Shown here piece by piece: positions 6,689-14,189 of a stretch of 30,527 bases of DNA. The stretch spans positions 1 to 30,527 of the forward strand of contig CALCHY010000336.1 of assembly GCA_937907415.1 (NCBI GenBank), given 5' to 3'. Position numbers and translations under genes: made by a program. The notes below the pieces were generated by a model. The model had not been told where the DNA came from. It made no database searches and worked only from the letters and a program-made list of their open reading frames with translations. Each line of letters begins with the position of its first letter. Positions within the stretch are counted from its first letter, which is position 1. The stretch is from an uncultured Trueperaceae bacterium (lineage in GTDB: Bacteria > Deinococcota > Deinococci > Deinococcales > Trueperaceae).

Positions 6689-7570
6689 CTATCTTCTCAA
6701 CTCGGCTTTATCATTCGCTGGTTGTCGGGTTAACAGATAGGCCCCGGCGACCACCCGCGTCGCTGCATAGCCTGACGCGAAGAGCGTGATCATGGCGCTC
6801 CCGAGCGCGGCCCTCCACCTCGTCGCTAGCTCCGGTGCGCGTGCGAGGAGGAGCGTGACGTCGCTCGGCATCGTCACCAAGAAGGGCGTGCCGCTAGCGA
6901 CCATGGCGCCGTCCAGTTCTTGTGGCAGAGGCTCCGCGAGTGGGCCCGTCCCCGCTGCTCGCAGCGCCCACTCTGCCCCGCCGGCGTCGACTTCGGCGGG
7001 GGCCGCCCCTTGGGCTAGGCTGGCGACCTCCGGCTCGTCCAGCAGCCACAGCGCCAGCAGTCTGTCCGTCTGTTGGCCGCCTCCAAGAGAGCCGCCCATC
7101 GGTCCGTAAAAGTTGGGTAGGTACTCGGCACCGATGGCGCCGAGGTGCCTGAAGTTGAGGTTCGCGTTGCGCGCTTGGAGCGGATCGAATGTCCATGTGA
7201 GCCAAGGCAGGCCGTGCTCGAGGCACCAGGCGCGTTGATCCCACTTGAGCGCCTGGCCTATCCCTCGGCCCCGCGCCTCTTGCCTAACCGCCACCATGTG
7301 AGAGTGCAGGCCGAGGCCGTGCATGCCGCGCCCGTGCGGCCGGGCCAGGAAGCCGTATGAGAACCCGACCATTCGCTCGCCGAGAAACGCCCCCGCGAGC
7401 TGCCCGCCAGCGTGCAGCACGGCTCTAACTTGGGCCGCTGGCACGATCTCCAGATCGTCCATGCCCCAGACCTCACGTTGAATCTGCTCGACCTCGAGCA
7501 GGTCATCGTGGCTCGTCAGCTCTCGAATCAGTACCGCTTCGCCGTGGTGGGCGCCGTCGTTGGTCTCCAC
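6689..7570 (-). CDS. GNAT-superfamily acetyltransferase (COG3375-like)
   Basis: A 293-aa predicted acetyltransferase. The GNAT core spans about residues 14-165: VIRELTSHDDLLEVEQIQREVWG-like opening strand and helix, a central strand (MVGFSYGFLA), then the acetyl-CoA pyrophosphate loop QEARGRGIGQ at about 97-106. WTFDPLQARNANLNFRHLGA and the following EYLPNFYGPMG are features of the COG3375 group. The C-terminal about 110 residues are less conserved. The substrate is unknown. The start is GTG 7570, preceded by AAGGGG with a 4-5 nt spacer. It lies downstream of the Fur-family gene, 79 nt away, and just before the operon promoter at 6650-6678. Confidence 0.8.
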   Translation of the reverse strand: METNDGAHHGEAVLIRELTSHDDLLEVEQIQREVWGMDDLEIVPAAQVRAVLHAGGQLAGAFLGERMVGFSYGFLARPHGRGMHGLGLHSHMVAVRQEARGRGIGQALKWDQRAWCLEHGLPWLTWTFDPLQARNANLNFRHLGAIGAEYLPNFYGPMGGSLGGGQQTDRLLALWLLDEPEVASLAQGAAPAEVDAGGAEWALRAAGTGPLAEPLPQELDGAMVASGTPFLVTMPSDVTLLLARAPELATRWRAALGSAMITLFASGYAATRVVAGAYLLTRQPANDKAELRR

Positions 7571-7649
7571 GTGACCCCTTCGCTGATCGCGGCTTGAACT
7601 GGCCAGTCTGTGGAGAGGTTACTACGTTGGTTTCGCGCCTGCGGCTAGC

Positions 7650-8135
7650 TCAGTCCTGCGCGCCGCCGCTCGGCGGCCTACCGGTGAGGCTGAAACGCGG
7701 CTCGTCGACGACCCAACCCGTCTGCTCCTCGACGTAATCCTTGAGGAAGCGGCTGAGCGGCACCCCGTTGATCAGCGGCGCAGGCACGTCCTGCACCTCG
7801 CCCGTCGTCGGGCAGACCACGTGGTAGTGCGGGCTGACGTTGCTGTCGTACAGCGACTGGCCCGTTGCCCCCCTGAACTCCCTCACCAGCCCGGCCTCGG
7901 CCAGGGCGGAGAGGTTCAGGTAAACCGTTGAGAGGCTGAGGTCTTCACCTCGGTGTTTGAGGTCGAGATAGAGGCTCTCGGCACTCACGTGGCGGTCCTC
8001 TTCGAGGAGGAACGTGAGGATGACCTCTCGCGGCCTGCTGTAACGGAGTCCACGCTCCTTGAGAACGTCGCGCGCATCGCTCTTGTGAGCATGCTCGCCG
8101 CCGTTGCCAAGTTCGCGTTCAGGGTTGTGAGCCAT
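7650..8135 (-). CDS. Fur-family transcriptional regulator with reduced metal sites
   Basis: A 161-aa winged-helix regulator. The DNA-binding domain is at residues about 18-95 (RYSRPREVILTFLLEEDRHVSAE, then DLSLSTVYLNLSALAEAGLV). The dimerisation domain follows. The family usually has HHH-x-x-C-x-x-C and a second C-x-x-C near the end; here I see only SPHYHVVCPTTG (C108, no partner cysteine), no cysteine at all in the C-terminal tail, and Pro where a conserved His is expected (DEPRFSL). It therefore lacks the structural zinc site. Sensing of Fe, Mn, Zn or peroxide cannot be assigned. I chose the ATG at 8135 because the Fur homology starts just after it; an upstream start at 8246 would place coding sequence over the promoter. 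The N-terminus carries extra His residues. Confidence 0.82.
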   Translation of the reverse strand: MAHNPERELGNGGEHAHKSDARDVLKERGLRYSRPREVILTFLLEEDRHVSAESLYLDLKHRGEDLSLSTVYLNLSALAEAGLVREFRGATGQSLYDSNVSPHYHVVCPTTGEVQDVPAPLINGVPLSRFLKDYVEEQTGWVVDEPRFSLTGRPPSGGAQD

Positions 8136-8184
8136 AACTTTCAGTGACCTCTCCGGCGGGTTCTTCGCGCTCCCCTGCGGCCCG

Positions 8185-8211
8185 ATAATAGCATGTCGGA
8201 ATGACTCCGAC
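8185..8211 (-). promoter_or_regulatory. extended -10 promoter with adjacent palindrome upstream of the Fur-family gene
   Basis: TGCTATTAT on the minus strand (-10 TATTAT at 8185-8190) is an extended -10. Directly upstream, GTCGGA (8195-8200) and TCCGAC (8206-8211) form a perfect 6-bp dyad around a 5-nt centre, covering the -35 zone, where no TTGACA is found. This is a candidate operator; it does not resemble an AT-rich Fur box. Confidence 0.5.
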
Positions 8212-8253
8212 TTATGACCGTGGAGAACTCCGCCCTCCGTATCCAAGAATACC

Positions 8254-8292
8254 AGGTCGCAGCGCCAGTCGTTCTCGGTTGGACTGCGACCT
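8254..8292. terminator. stem-loop downstream of mdh
   Basis: AGGTCGCAG (8254-8262) pairs perfectly with CTGCGACCT (8284-8292) across a 21-nt loop, 11 nt beyond the mdh stop codon. The U-tract after it on the minus strand is weak, so termination is possible but not certain. Confidence 0.4.
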
Positions 8293-8302
8293 ACGTATCC
8301 GC

Positions 8303-9277
8303 TTACAGGAGGTCCTCGACGGCCTCCCGCTCTTCGCGCAGTTCGGCCTCGGTCACCTGCATGCGGCGCCTTACCTCGTCGCCGACGGCCAGGCCCTCGA
8401 CCACGGTTACCTTGCCGCCCCGTACCGTCACCGGGTAGGAGTAGACGATGCCTTCCGCCACGCCGTATGCGCCGCTCGGAATGCCCATGCTCACCCAGTC
8501 GTCAGCGGCAGTACCTAGCGCCCAGTCGTGCATGTGGTCGATGGCAGCGTTGGCGGCCGAGGCCGCGCTCGAGGCGCCGCGGGCGTCGATGATGGCCGCG
8601 CCGCGCTTCTGCACCGTCGGCACGAAGACATCGTTTACCCAGGCAGCTTCGACGAGCTCGGCAGCTGCGCGGCCTGCCACGGTTGCGTGGCTAACGTCGG
8701 GCACCTGCGTGTTGGAGTGGTTGCCCCAGATCGTCATCTGGCGCACCTCTGCCACCTTGGCCCCGACTTTGGCGGCGAGTTGGCTCTTTGCGCGGTTGTG
8801 ATCGAGGCGCGTCATGGCGCTGAACTGTTCCGGTTTGAGGTCGGGCGCGTTGCGCATGGCGATGAGGCAGTTGGTGTTGGCCGGGTTGCCGACGACGAGG
8901 ACCTTCACGTTGCGCGAAGCATGGTCGTTGATGGCCTTGCCTTGCACGGTGAAGATGGCGCCGTTGGCCTGGAGCAGGTCCTTGCGTTCCATGCCTGGGC
9001 CGCGGGGCCGCGAGCCGACGAGCAGCGCATAGTCTGCGTCCTTGAAGGCCACGGCGGGGTCGTCGGTGGCAACTACCCCGTGCAGTAGCGGAAACGCGCA
9101 GTCGTCTAGTTCCATGACCACGCCGCTCAGCGCCTTGAGCGCCGGAGTGATCTCGAGTAGCTGCAAGATCACGGGCTGGTCCGGGCCTAGCATGGCGCCG
9201 GATGCGATGCGGAACAGCAGCGCGTAGCCGATCTGGCCTGCGGCACCAGTGACCGCGACGCGTACGGGTTGCTTCAT
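8303..9277 (-). CDS. mdh: malate dehydrogenase (NAD-dependent)
   Basis: Converts malate to oxaloacetate with NAD in the TCA cycle, in the cytoplasm. The 324-aa length is typical. The NAD-binding motif is [13 protein letters not shown] at residues 8-20. The product matches the cytosolic/Thermus-type MDH group: [44 protein letters not shown] (the mobile substrate loop with its arginines), [22 protein letters not shown] and the catalytic histidine in [12 protein letters not shown]. The ATG at 9277 is preceded by AGAGGTGA with suitable spacing. It is a single gene, separated from parB by 193 nt and from the Fur-family gene by a hairpin and a promoter. Confidence 0.96.
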   Translation of the reverse strand: MKQPVRVAVTGAAGQIGYALLFRIASGAMLGPDQPVILQLLEITPALKALSGVVMELDDCAFPLLHGVVATDDPAVAFKDADYALLVGSRPRGPGMERKDLLQANGAIFTVQGKAINDHASRNVKVLVVGNPANTNCLIAMRNAPDLKPEQFSAMTRLDHNRAKSQLAAKVGAKVAEVRQMTIWGNHSNTQVPDVSHATVAGRAAAELVEAAWVNDVFVPTVQKRGAAIIDARGASSAASAANAAIDHMHDWALGTAADDWVSMGIPSGAYGVAEGIVYSYPVTVRGGKVTVVEGLAVGDEVRRRMQVTEAELREEREAVEDLL

Positions 9278-9390
9278 GACGTCACCTCTGTTCGGTGCGA
9301 CCGCGGTACGGCTGCCTCAAGACAACGGCTCCGCGTGCGTCACCGTGGTGAGAACCGCCTGGAACACGTGCCAGTCGGCTCTTTGACAGC

Positions 9391-9418
9391 ATCGTATCAC
9401 CGTGCGCTGTAGGACAAA
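9391..9418 (-). promoter_or_regulatory. mdh: candidate mdh promoter
   Basis: On the minus strand, TTTGTC (9413-9418) and TACGAT (9391-9396) are 16 nt apart, about 115 nt before the mdh start. The hexamers are only moderate matches. Confidence 0.4.
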
Positions 9419-9470
9419 GGTCGGCACAGGCTGACAGAGTACGCAGCTATCAGGGACTTACCTTAGGTCG

Positions 9471-10292
9471 TTAGCCTTCGTAACCGAGCAGTTCCAAAAG
9501 TCTCTGAAGTTCATCCTCGTTGTGGAAGTGGAGTTCTATTCGGCCCTTCTTGCCGCTGCCAGCCACCTTCACGCGCGTACCGGCGAAACGGCTGAGGTCC
9601 TCCTCCAACTTGACGTAGCGGCCAGCGGCCTTACGGCGCTCTGCCTTGGCGCTAGGGCGCTTGAGGCGCTCGGAGTCGCGGACCGTGAGGCCGAGGCGGA
9701 CGATCTCGTTGAACGCCCACTCGCGGTCCCCCTCTGGCTGAGCGAGGATGGCGCGAGCGTGCCCGGCCGCGATCAAGCCGGACTCGATGCCGTCCTGTGC
9801 CGCTTGTGGGAGGGCAAGGAGCCTAAGGGTGTTGGCGATGGCGCTACGGCTCTTGCCGACGGCCTCTGCGACGCGCTCCTGGTTCATGCCGAAGTCGAGG
9901 AGCAGTTTGAAGGCCCGTGCTTCCTCCATGGCGTTGAGGTCCTCGCGCTGGAGGTTCTCGACGATGGCGATCTCGAGCGTTTCCTGGTCGTTGAGCTCCT
10001 TGACGATAGCGGGGATGGTCTTGAGGCCCGCACGCTGAGCTGCCCTGAAGCGCCGTTCGCCAGCCACTATCTCGTAGCCATCGGCCACCGGGCGCGCCAC
10101 GATGGGCTGGATGACGCCCTTGCTAGCGATGGAGTCGGCGAGCTCGGCGATGCCGGCCTCATCGAGCTTCTGCCGCGGTTGAAACGGCGAGGGAGTGAGC
10201 TGGCCGATTTGCAGCTGCTGCACGCCGCCCTTGTCGACTTTCGGGAGGAGGGCATCTAGGCCCCGCCCAAGACCCCTAGGCTTGGCTGACAC
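9471..10292 (-). CDS. parB: chromosome partitioning protein ParB
   Basis: A 273-aa ParB/Spo0J protein: a CTP-dependent clamp that loads at parS and spreads along DNA. The N-terminal CTPase/ParB domain includes the PSPFQPRQ motif, IVARPVADGYEIVAGERRFRAAQ with the GERR motif, and IVENLQREDLNAMEEA. The helix-turn-helix that reads parS is NQERVAEAVGKSRSAIANTLRLL. The C-terminal dimerisation domain follows (IELHFHNEDELQRLLELL). The first residues GLGRGLDALL are the usual ParA-contacting N-terminus. It overlaps the end of parA by 17 nt, and a parS site lies 1.5 kb upstream of its start, between mnmG and rsmG. Confidence 0.96.
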   Translation of the reverse strand: MSAKPRGLGRGLDALLPKVDKGGVQQLQIGQLTPSPFQPRQKLDEAGIAELADSIASKGVIQPIVARPVADGYEIVAGERRFRAAQRAGLKTIPAIVKELNDQETLEIAIVENLQREDLNAMEEARAFKLLLDFGMNQERVAEAVGKSRSAIANTLRLLALPQAAQDGIESGLIAAGHARAILAQPEGDREWAFNEIVRLGLTVRDSERLKRPSAKAERRKAAGRYVKLEEDLSRFAGTRVKVAGSGKKGRIELHFHNEDELQRLLELLGYEG

Positions 10293-11034
10293 GTAGGATC
10301 ACCTCCTCGGCTAACGCTTCGTAAGCTACTGCACCTTGGGACGTTGGCGCGTAGGCAAGCACTGATTGGCCGTACGACGGCGCCTCCGCGAGCCGCACCG
10401 TGCGCGGGATGATGGTGCTGAAGACGAGGTCTCCGAAGTGCTTGCGTACGTTCTCCTCGACCTCGTTCGATAGCCTGGTGCGGCCGTCGAACATCGTAAG
10501 CAGAATCCCGAGGATCTGCAGGTCGGGGTTGACCGAGCCACGGACGCGTTCGATGGTGTCCATCATCGAGGCGATTCCCTCTAGGGCGTAATACTCCGTC
10601 TGCAACGGCACGATCAATAGGTCGGCGGCTGCGAGCGCGTTAAGGGTGAGGATGCCCATCGAAGGTGGGGCGTCAACGATCACGAAGTCGTAGTTAGGCC
10701 TCACGCCCGTCAACCCGCGAGCTAGCAGGCGCATGTTCTCGCGGCCAGCGTCGACCTCGACCTGCACGCCAGCTAGGTCAGCTGAAGACGCCAATAGGTC
10801 GAGGTTCGGAGTGCTCGTGCTGCATACCGCTTGGCGCGCGGAGACGCGGCCCGCGACGACGTCGTAGATGGTGCGCTCCGGCGCGGTTACGCCCACACCG
10901 CTACTGGCGTTGGCTTGCGGGTCGAGGTCGGCTAGCAGAATGCGGCGTTTGGCTGCTAACGCCGCGGACAAGTTGACCGCTGTGGTGGTCTTGCCGACGC
11001 CGCCCTTCTGGTTGATCACGCCGATGATCGGCAC
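10276..11034 (-). CDS. parA: chromosome partitioning ATPase ParA (Soj)
   Basis: A 252-aa deviant Walker-A ATPase that binds DNA non-specifically with ATP and is stimulated by ParB to move origins apart. Seen: KGGVGKTTTAVNL at residues 10-22 (deviant Walker A with the signature lysine), LADLDPQANASSG (A'), FVIVDAPPSMGILTLNAL (Walker B region), and VPLQTEYYALEGI. There is no N-terminal DNA-binding domain, so it is the short chromosomal type. The GTG at 11034 has GGAGG six nt upstream and overlaps the rsmG end by 19 nt, so the three genes are probably co-translated. Confidence 0.96.
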   Translation of the reverse strand: MPIIGVINQKGGVGKTTTAVNLSAALAAKRRILLADLDPQANASSGVGVTAPERTIYDVVAGRVSARQAVCSTSTPNLDLLASSADLAGVQVEVDAGRENMRLLARGLTGVRPNYDFVIVDAPPSMGILTLNALAAADLLIVPLQTEYYALEGIASMMDTIERVRGSVNPDLQILGILLTMFDGRTRLSNEVEENVRKHFGDLVFSTIIPRTVRLAEAPSYGQSVLAYAPTSQGAVAYEALAEEVILRVSQA

Positions 11035-11675
11035 GCAGAACCTCCGGGGAGCTTGATAGCGACGAGGCTACCATGAGGTTCGAGGCTCTCCTCCACGACA
11101 TCGGCGATTGCCAAGGTGCTCTCGGCTGACGTCCCTGTCGGGGTTACCACTGGGCCGAGTGCGTTGGCCACGTCTGCCAGCCCATCCCGCCAGCCGTCTC
11201 CACGCCGCGACACGAGCCAGCAAGGGTGGGCCCTGACGGAGTCGGTGAGTTTCACTAGGTCGACGAGTCCTGCTACGGCCTGGGCGGTTACGACGTCGGC
11301 ACTCACTCCATTTAGGTTGCGCACGTCGCCAACCACCACGCGGGCGTTCGTCAGGCCCAGTTGTGCCACGACCAGCTCGAGGAAGGCCGCGCGCCTGCTG
11401 CGCCGCTCCACCAAGTAGACGGTGGCCTCCCGTAGCGCGGTAGCGATGACCACGCCGGGAAGGCCAACACCCGAACCGACGTCGACCACGTGTGGCCTCT
11501 GTCCAGCCAAACGCTCGATGAGCGCCGCGTAGCGCATGCCCTCGGCCAAGTAGCGATCGAATTCTGCCAGCCCGCTCGGTGAGATCAGGTCGAGGGTGCC
11601 GTGATAGCGCTCGACCAGCGCCTGGTAGCGAGCAAGCTGCTCGGTGACTGCGGCAGTAACCGCTACTTCACTCAT
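11016..11675 (-). CDS. rsmG: 16S rRNA (guanine527-N7) methyltransferase RsmG
   Basis: Methylates N7 of G527 of 16S rRNA using S-adenosylmethionine. The SAM-binding motif I is VVDVGSGVGLPGVVIA (about 63-78), followed by VYLVERRSRRAAFLELV (motif II region) and VVTAQAVAGLVDLV. The 219-aa length is usual. The N-terminal part is more diverged than in most RsmG proteins (the usual HxxDSL motif near residue 45 reads RYLAEGMRY). Identity is also supported by position, because mnmG-rsmG-parA-parB is a widely conserved order. The ATG at 11675 has no clear ribosome binding site. Confidence 0.9.
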   Translation of the reverse strand: MSEVAVTAAVTEQLARYQALVERYHGTLDLISPSGLAEFDRYLAEGMRYAALIERLAGQRPHVVDVGSGVGLPGVVIATALREATVYLVERRSRRAAFLELVVAQLGLTNARVVVGDVRNLNGVSADVVTAQAVAGLVDLVKLTDSVRAHPCWLVSRRGDGWRDGLADVANALGPVVTPTGTSAESTLAIADVVEESLEPHGSLVAIKLPGGSACRSSA

Positions 11676-11810
11676 CTGAGAACCGGCCGTGCGGCAGCGC
11701 AGGGCGGCTGCGCGGAATGCGGGAAGGCGCAGCGATACGAGCCGCCAAACGGTACATCCGCGACCGCCCTAGCCGCAGTTAACGACGTCCCCAACGGCGC
11801 TTCTCTCGAT

Positions 11811-11826
11811 TGTTTCACGTGAAACA
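11811..11826. other. parS: parS centromere site
   Basis: TGTTTCACGTGAAACA is a perfect 16-bp palindrome identical to the bacterial parS consensus bound by ParB. It lies 6 nt downstream of the mnmG stop, between mnmG and rsmG. I found no second copy in the window. Confidence 0.97.
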
Positions 11827-11832
11827 TTCTCG

Positions 11833-13659
11833 CTAACCGACCAAGGCGTGGTGAGATGGTTGACGCCGACCGCGAAGGTGAACCAGCAGCGCCGCCACGT
11901 CGCTGTCTCGCACACCACGCACGCGCTGAGCGGCGCCGAGCGTGAGCGGGGCTGCGCGGCGCAGCGCCTGGAGTCCTTCCGTCGACAAGCTAGCGACGTG
12001 CTCGAGATCGACTCCCTCGAGGCTCACCTTCTCGTATGCCGCCCTACCATCAAGCTGCTTGCGTGCGCGCTCGATGTAAGCCGCGTAGCGCACCAGCGTT
12101 ACGACCCGCTCAACCTCATCTTGCGTTAGGTCGTCGGCGGCGCTGCCCACGAGGTCGGTCACTGCAGCGTACTCGACGCCTGGACGACACAGCATGGTCG
12201 TGGCCAGGTCGCCGCCATGGCGGGAGCTGCCCAGCCGCCGCAATTCGCGCTGTACGCGCTCTTCAGAGGCCTGGTGCCGGGCCAGATCGGCGTCAGAAAC
12301 CAGGCCCCACTCGTTTCCGACTCCCATCAGGCGCTCGTTCGCGTTGTCTTGGCGGTGCAGGAGCCGGTACTCGTTCCGCGACGTGAGCATGCGGTACGGC
12401 TCCTCGATGCCCCAGCGCACTAGGTCATCGAGCATGACGCCAAGGTAGCCCTGGTCGCGGCGCACCGTAACTCGGCTCATGCCGGCAGCGTGTCGAGCGG
12501 CGTTGATGCCAGCTATGAGCCCTTGCGCTGCGGCCTCCTCATACCCGCTAGTACCGTTGATCTGGCCGGCGGAGAAGAGCCCTGGCAACCTGCGGGACAT
12601 AAGAGTCACGTCAAGCTGCGCCGGGTCGAGCGCGTCGTACTCGACGGCGTAGGCATAACGGTGAATCGCTGCTCGCTCAAAACCTGGAAGCGTCTTGATC
12701 ATCAGGTCCTGCACCTGGGGCGGCATCGAGCTCGAAAGTCCCTGTAGGTAAAGCTCGCTCGTGTCTAGCCCGTCTGGTTCAACGAACAAGAGGTGCTGGT
12801 CCTTGTCGGAAAAGCGCACGACCTTGTCTTCGATAGATGGGCAGTAACGCGGCCCGGTGCCCTCTATCTCGCCGCTGTACATGGCCGACTCGCCCAGATG
12901 CTCATGAATGAGCGCATGTGTGGCCGACGTCGTCCGGGTAAGCCAGGTAGGGGTGCTCGTCATGCGAGGCCCGGGCACGCCACTGAAAGTGCGGGGTGGG
13001 TCGTCCGATGGGACTTCCTGAAGCACGCTGAGGTCCACGGAATCAGCCCGGATGCGCGGCGGGGTCCCAGTTTTCAGGCGGATCAGGTCGTGCCCGGTAG
13101 CGCGCAGCGACGCGGAGAGGTGCCGAGCTGGAGCCTCGCCCTGCCTCCCCGCTGGCCGTTGCCGCGTGCCGTACCACACGACGCCGGCCAGGAACGTCCC
13201 CGTGCAAAGCACGACCGTGGGTGACGCCAGAACGCGACCGTCGGTCGTGGAAACGCCGACTACCACGCCGTTTTCAGTGAGAATCTCCGCCGCCTCCGCC
13301 CGCACGATCTCGACGCCAGGCTGGTTCTCTACCAAGGACTTGGCTGCCGCAGCATAGCCGTCACGTTCGTTCTGCACGCGCAATGACTGAACGGCCGCGC
13401 CTTTCGAGGCGTTCAACGTGCGGGTATGGATGGCGGTCTGGTCGGCTAGCCGCCCCATAACGCCACCCAGCGCATGCAGCTCGTACACGAGTTGCGACTT
13501 GCCTGGCCCACCGATGGCAGGGTTACAAGGCATGACCCCGATCTTGTCTGGGTTCGGCAGGACCATGGCGGTACGTGAACCCAGGCGGCCGGCGGCAACC
13601 GCTGCCTCGATGCCTGCATGCCCGCCACCGATGACGACAACGTCGAACTCGAACTTCAT
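11833..13659 (-). CDS. mnmG: tRNA uridine-34 5-carboxymethylaminomethyl modification enzyme MnmG (GidA)
   Basis: With MnmE, MnmG installs cmnm5 or nm5 groups on wobble uridine 34 of tRNAs, using FAD. The 608-aa length is typical of the full-size family. The FAD dinucleotide-binding motif is IGGGHAGIEAA at residues 10-20; PCNPAIGGPGKSQL (about 44-57) is the family hallmark. PRYCPSIEDKVVRF and GLFSAGQINGTSGYEEAAAQGL are also diagnostic, and the C-terminal helical domain that contacts MnmE and tRNA (SRNEYRLLHRQDNANERL and beyond) is complete. The ATG at 13659 has GGAGG five nt upstream. mnmE is not in the window. Confidence 0.97.
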   Translation of the reverse strand: MKFEFDVVVIGGGHAGIEAAVAAGRLGSRTAMVLPNPDKIGVMPCNPAIGGPGKSQLVYELHALGGVMGRLADQTAIHTRTLNASKGAAVQSLRVQNERDGYAAAAKSLVENQPGVEIVRAEAAEILTENGVVVGVSTTDGRVLASPTVVLCTGTFLAGVVWYGTRQRPAGRQGEAPARHLSASLRATGHDLIRLKTGTPPRIRADSVDLSVLQEVPSDDPPRTFSGVPGPRMTSTPTWLTRTTSATHALIHEHLGESAMYSGEIEGTGPRYCPSIEDKVVRFSDKDQHLLFVEPDGLDTSELYLQGLSSSMPPQVQDLMIKTLPGFERAAIHRYAYAVEYDALDPAQLDVTLMSRRLPGLFSAGQINGTSGYEEAAAQGLIAGINAARHAAGMSRVTVRRDQGYLGVMLDDLVRWGIEEPYRMLTSRNEYRLLHRQDNANERLMGVGNEWGLVSDADLARHQASEERVQRELRRLGSSRHGGDLATTMLCRPGVEYAAVTDLVGSAADDLTQDEVERVVTLVRYAAYIERARKQLDGRAAYEKVSLEGVDLEHVASLSTEGLQALRRAAPLTLGAAQRVRGVRDSDVAALLVHLRGRRQPSHHALVG

Positions 13660-14189
13660 CTGCCCCTCCGTTCTGGGTTCCCACCTCCCACGGCCTACCA
13701 GTCCCTAGTGGCCGCGGCCATGAGCGCACCAGAGTATAGCGACAGGTGAGCCGTCGCTCGGTAAGGCCAACAGCTCGAACACCCATAGGCCATGAAGGCG
13801 GCCGCTCGGTTCCGTGGTGCGCTCTGCCGTCGCCAGGGGCGGGCGCCGCCGCCATCTCTGATACACTGCCCTGGCCTGCGGCGCACCGCGATCAACGACG
13901 TGTCCCACGAGCACTCGGGCGCGCCTCGAGGTGTAGCTTCGCCCCACGATCTCAGGACTTGGAGTCTACTAACGGCCCTTGGGCTTGGATGAAGCTGCTG
14001 GGGCGGGTCTGCGCACGCGCCTGACCGACCGCCTCCGAGGCGCTTGCCCCAACCGGGCGGTGGGTGCCAGAATCGGTGTCCCGCGACTTGGCTGGCGCGA
14101 GCAGTTAGGGGTCGGCGGAGCAGCGGGTCGACGCCGAAGGCAGTCGCGCTTGCGGCTAAGGCGATAGAGGACGAAGGAGAGGTAGTGCG
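13660..14189. promoter_or_regulatory. 530-bp divergent promoter region between mnmG and dnaA
   Basis: No convincing gene lies here; the ORFs on both strands have no family features or ribosome sites. On the minus strand TATACT (13733-13738) is a good -10 for mnmG. On the plus strand TGATACACT (about 13859-13867) is an extended -10, and TTGCCC followed 18 nt later by CAGAAT (near 14044-14073) is a weaker candidate; either could drive dnaA. No TTATCCACA boxes were seen in this stretch, so dnaA autoregulation through perfect boxes upstream is not evident. Confidence 0.45.

Noticed and set aside
8136..8246. N-terminal extension of the Fur-family gene to 8246
   Set aside because: It would cover the extended -10 and palindrome, and its residues have no Fur similarity; the ATG at 8135 fits better.
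8528..9088. 186-aa plus-strand ORF over mdh
   Set aside because: Antisense shadow of a conserved enzyme with no start signals of its own.
9383..9388. Plus-strand TTGACA near 9383
   Set aside because: No plus-strand gene follows and the matching -10 is poor; probably chance within the mdh promoter region.
9522..10259. 245-aa plus-strand ORF over parB
   Set aside because: It is the antisense shadow of parB, whose motifs are all intact; long antisense ORFs are common at this GC content.
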